From JAIPEK01 sp041685935 (GTDB lineage Bacteria > Desulfobacterota > Desulfobacteria > Desulfobacterales > Desulfobacteraceae): a stretch of 7,876 nt of DNA. The position numbers were made by a program, and so were the translations under genes. The stretch's first letter is position 1. Each line of letters begins with the position of its first letter. The DNA lies in assembly GCA_041685935.1 (NCBI GenBank), contig JAWLES010000113.1, positions 1 through 7,876 of the forward strand, in the 5' to 3' direction. This document shows positions 5,619 to 7,876 of the stretch, one piece after another. Below the pieces are notes generated by a model. That model was not told the origin of the DNA and searched no databases. It saw only the letters and a program-made list of their open reading frames with translations.

Positions 5619-7069
5619 ATCATCCAGGAACATCCGGACTGATTTTCAGGGAACCCGAGCTCTGGGAAAAAAGCAGGGCCGGAAGATGTGCGGTCTCCAT
5701 TCCCGAAAGCGACGTGGAAAGAGCTCCCCTGAACACAGAGTATACACGCGACAGCCTTGAGTTGCCAGAACTCTACGAAGTCGACATGGTAAGGCATTAC
5801 ACACGCCTTTCCCAGTGGAACTTCGGGATCGACTCTGGAATGTACCCCCTGGGGTCATGCACCATGAAATACAACCCTAAAACCAATGAGGCGCAGGCGT
5901 CCAGGGACGCCCTTGCATCGGTTCACCCCCTGGCCGGTGAGGAATACACCCAGGGCGCCCTTAAACTGATGTACGATCTTGAGCGGCATTTATCCGCGAT
6001 CACCGGATATGATGCGGTTACTCTGCAGCCTGCGGCAGGGGCACACGGCGAATTGGCCGGGATGCTCATTATTCACGCCTATCATGAAAAGAACAACGAC
6101 CAGAGATCAAAGGTTATTGTTCCCGATACCGCCCACGGGACCAATCCGGCAAGCGTAACTCTCTGCGGATACGAATCCGTGAACGTTGATTCCGGTAAAG
6201 GCGGAATACTTACTCCTGAAGCAGTGGAAGCTGTAATGGATGAGGATACTGCAGGCATAATGGTCACAAACCCCAACACTCTTGGTCTTTTTGAACGCAA
6301 TATCAAGGAGATAGCGGATATCGTACATGCCAAAGGCGGGCTGGTATACGGTGACGGAGCCAACATGAACGCTATCATGGGGATTGTTAAACCTGCGGAT
6401 ATCGGCATTGACGTGTTACACCTGAACCTGCACAAAACCTTTTCCACTCCGCACGGCGGCGGCGGCCCAGGGTCCGGACCCGTCGGGGTCACCAGTGCCC
6501 TGGAGCCCTTTCTCCCGGTTCCTGTGGTGGAAAAAAACAATGATCTGTATACGCTGAACCTGGACAGGCCTGATTCCATCGGCCGTCTGCATACATTTTA
6601 CGGTCATTTCGGTATTCTGGTGAGAGCCTATTCCTACATTCTCTCCATGGGAGCCGAGGGTCTCAAAAATGCCAGTGAATACGCTGTTTTGAATGCCAAC
6701 TATCTCAAGGAGAGCCTCAAGAAGACAATGAACCTGCCGTTCGACCTGCCCTGCATGCACGAATGCGTATTCAACGACAAGAACCAGCAGCCTTTTCACG
6801 TGTCTACCATGGATATTGCCAAACGCCTTCTGGATTACGGATTTCACCCGCCCACGGTATACTTTCCCCTGGTGGTTGAAGGTTCGTTTATGCTTGAACC
6901 CACGGAAACCGAGTCCAAAGAAACCCTGGACCAGTTTGTTCAGGCGGTTGAGGCCATATGCAGAGAAGCTGAGGAAAATCCGGAGATTCTTCATTCCGCT
7001 CCCAATATCACCAAGGTCACAAGGCTGGATGAAGTCAGTGCTGCAAGGAAGCCATGCCTGAAAGGATAA
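5615..7069 (+). CDS. gcvPB: Glycine dehydrogenase (decarboxylating) subunit 2, P-protein beta
   Basis: This is the PLP-carrying half of the split P-protein, 484 residues, normal length. It forms the glycine-PLP adduct, releases CO2 and passes the aminomethyl group to GcvH. Motifs in order: GMYPLGSCTMKYNPK (75-89), LQPAAGAHGELAG, DTAHGTNPAS (171-180), VTNPNTLGLFE, VYGDGANMNA, and the PLP-binding motif NLHKTFSTPHGGGGPGSGPV with Lys274 as the Schiff-base lysine. All expected features are present, so the enzyme should be active. The start overlaps the gcvPA stop by 4 bases (ATGA) behind a strong ribosome site. The 3' end overlaps the next reading frame by 16 bases, so gcvPA, gcvPB and lipB-lipA are tightly packed and almost certainly on one transcript. 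Confidence 0.97.
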   Translation: MNHPGTSGLIFREPELWEKSRAGRCAVSIPESDVERAPLNTEYTRDSLELPELYEVDMVRHYTRLSQWNFGIDSGMYPLGSCTMKYNPKTNEAQASRDALASVHPLAGEEYTQGALKLMYDLERHLSAITGYDAVTLQPAAGAHGELAGMLIIHAYHEKNNDQRSKVIVPDTAHGTNPASVTLCGYESVNVDSGKGGILTPEAVEAVMDEDTAGIMVTNPNTLGLFERNIKEIADIVHAKGGLVYGDGANMNAIMGIVKPADIGIDVLHLNLHKTFSTPHGGGGPGSGPVGVTSALEPFLPVPVVEKNNDLYTLNLDRPDSIGRLHTFYGHFGILVRAYSYILSMGAEGLKNASEYAVLNANYLKESLKKTMNLPFDLPCMHECVFNDKNQQPFHVSTMDIAKRLLDYGFHPPTVYFPLVVEGSFMLEPTETESKETLDQFVQAVEAICREAEENPEILHSAPNITKVTRLDEVSAARKPCLKG

Positions 7070-7876
7070 CCGATACAGGAAAAAGGCCTGTGATCTGCCT
7101 TGATATCAAAAGGACCGAGTATAGGAAGGTACTTGACCTGCAGTATGACCTGGTCCGGGCAAAACAGGAAGGAATAATCCATCATGACCGGCTGGTTGTA
7201 ACCGACCACCAGCCGGTCTTCACCCTTGGCAAACGGGGCGGCGGAGAAAATCTGATCTGTTCGGATTCTTTTCTGCGGGAAAAGGGAATTGACGTCATTC
7301 AGACCACCAGGGGCGGGGATATTACCTATCACGGCCCCGGCCAGCTGGTTTTGTATCCGGTCTGTGATCTTGACAGAATGAAAATTGGAGTGGAAGAATT
7401 CGTATTCCTTCTGGAACAAATTATGCTGAATACCGCCTCCGAGCTCGGTGTTCAGGCTGAAAGAAGTTCAAAAAACCCGGGCATATGGGTTGAAAACGCC
7501 AAGCTTGGCAGTATCGGGATCTGCATCAGAAAGGGTGTTGCCTTTCACGGGATCGCACTCAATGTGAACAATGACTTAACCCCGTTCACCTGGATCAATC
7601 CATGCGGAATGAACGACATTTCCATGACCTCGATTGAAGAACAGCTGATAAAGAGCGGCAAAAACCTTTCTGAAAAGCTTTTTGATCATGCCAAAAAAAT
7701 TATGATCCGCAACTTTGAAAATACATTCCGGACCAGTGCCCTGCACGATAGCGAAAACCTGATGCCCGGCATTGGCACGGACGGAAAAAAACGGGGAAAG
7801 CCTTCCTGGCTGAAAAGGCATCTGCCCAGGGGGAACGGGTTTGAAAAAGTGCGCAATCTGATCCGTGAAACCGATC
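7054..7876 (+). CDS. lipB: LipB-LipA fusion: lipoyl(octanoyl) transferase joined to lipoyl synthase (3' end outside window)
   Basis: The frame opens at ATG 7054, with AAGGA just upstream, and stays open to the right edge (274 codons visible). Residues 1 to about 225 are a complete LipB: RGGDITYHGPGQ (86-97), the catalytic lysine in AKLGSIGICIRKG (Lys150), FHGIALNVNNDL and the catalytic cysteine in INPCG (Cys184). LipB moves octanoyl groups from acyl carrier protein to the target lysine, here most likely GcvH Lys69. Stand-alone LipB usually ends near 210-230 residues. Here the frame continues through a polar linker into GKPSWLKRHLPRGNGFEKVR (248-267), which matches the N-terminus of LipA, the radical-SAM enzyme that inserts sulfur. 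No stop lies between the domains. The LipA cysteine motifs would lie beyond the edge and cannot be checked. An internal ATG at 7762 could start a separate LipA, but it has no good ribosome site. LipB identity is secure; fusion is likely. Confidence 0.88.
   Translation, partial: MPERITDTGKRPVICLDIKRTEYRKVLDLQYDLVRAKQEGIIHHDRLVVTDHQPVFTLGKRGGGENLICSDSFLREKGIDVIQTTRGGDITYHGPGQLVLYPVCDLDRMKIGVEEFVFLLEQIMLNTASELGVQAERSSKNPGIWVENAKLGSIGICIRKGVAFHGIALNVNNDLTPFTWINPCGMNDISMTSIEEQLIKSGKNLSEKLFDHAKKIMIRNFENTFRTSALHDSENLMPGIGTDGKKRGKPSWLKRHLPRGNGFEKVRNLIRETD

Overview
The window is an almost complete glycine cleavage system (GCS) locus from a bacterium. The two-subunit P-protein, the locally encoded AsnC/Lrp-type regulator and an unusual GcvT suggest an anaerobic deltaproteobacterium (Desulfobacterota, sulfate-reducer-like). 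That placement is inferred from protein character and gene order only; no marker gene is present.

Layout. Positions 1-288 (minus strand) hold the N-terminal 96 codons of a TetR-family repressor that runs off the left edge. The 201-bp gap 289-489 carries three copies of a GAACRYGTTC-centred palindrome, spaced 44 and 43 bp apart around a candidate tetR promoter. Positions 490-1923 (minus) encode dihydrolipoyl dehydrogenase (the L-protein). The 198-bp gap 1924-2121 separates lpd from the plus-strand genes; it holds AT-rich dyads and candidate promoters for both directions that overlap face to face. The plus strand then carries an AsnC/Lrp regulator (2122-2565), gcvT (2612-3847), gcvH (3877-4275), gcvPA (4281-5618), gcvPB (5615-7069) and, overlapping the end of gcvPB, a lipB reading frame (7054 to beyond 7876).

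The most notable feature is the right end. The lipB frame does not stop after the LipB domain. It continues through a short linker into a recognisable LipA (lipoyl synthase) N-terminus before the window ends. The gene therefore looks like a LipB-LipA fusion: octanoyl transfer and sulfur insertion, the two steps that build lipoate on GcvH, in one polypeptide at the end of the GCS operon.

How the genes work together. GcvPA/GcvPB decarboxylate glycine and pass the aminomethyl group to the lipoyl arm of GcvH (Lys69). GcvT moves the one-carbon unit to tetrahydrofolate and releases ammonia. Lpd reoxidises the dihydrolipoyl arm with NAD+. LipB-LipA makes the lipoyl arm. The AsnC/Lrp protein is the likely local, possibly amino-acid-responsive, regulator. 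I saw no glycine riboswitch. The reactions are reversible, so the locus could serve glycine breakdown or reductive glycine synthesis; the sequence does not say which. No RNA genes, mobile elements or CRISPR arrays were seen, and no stretch longer than about 300 bases lacks a gene.
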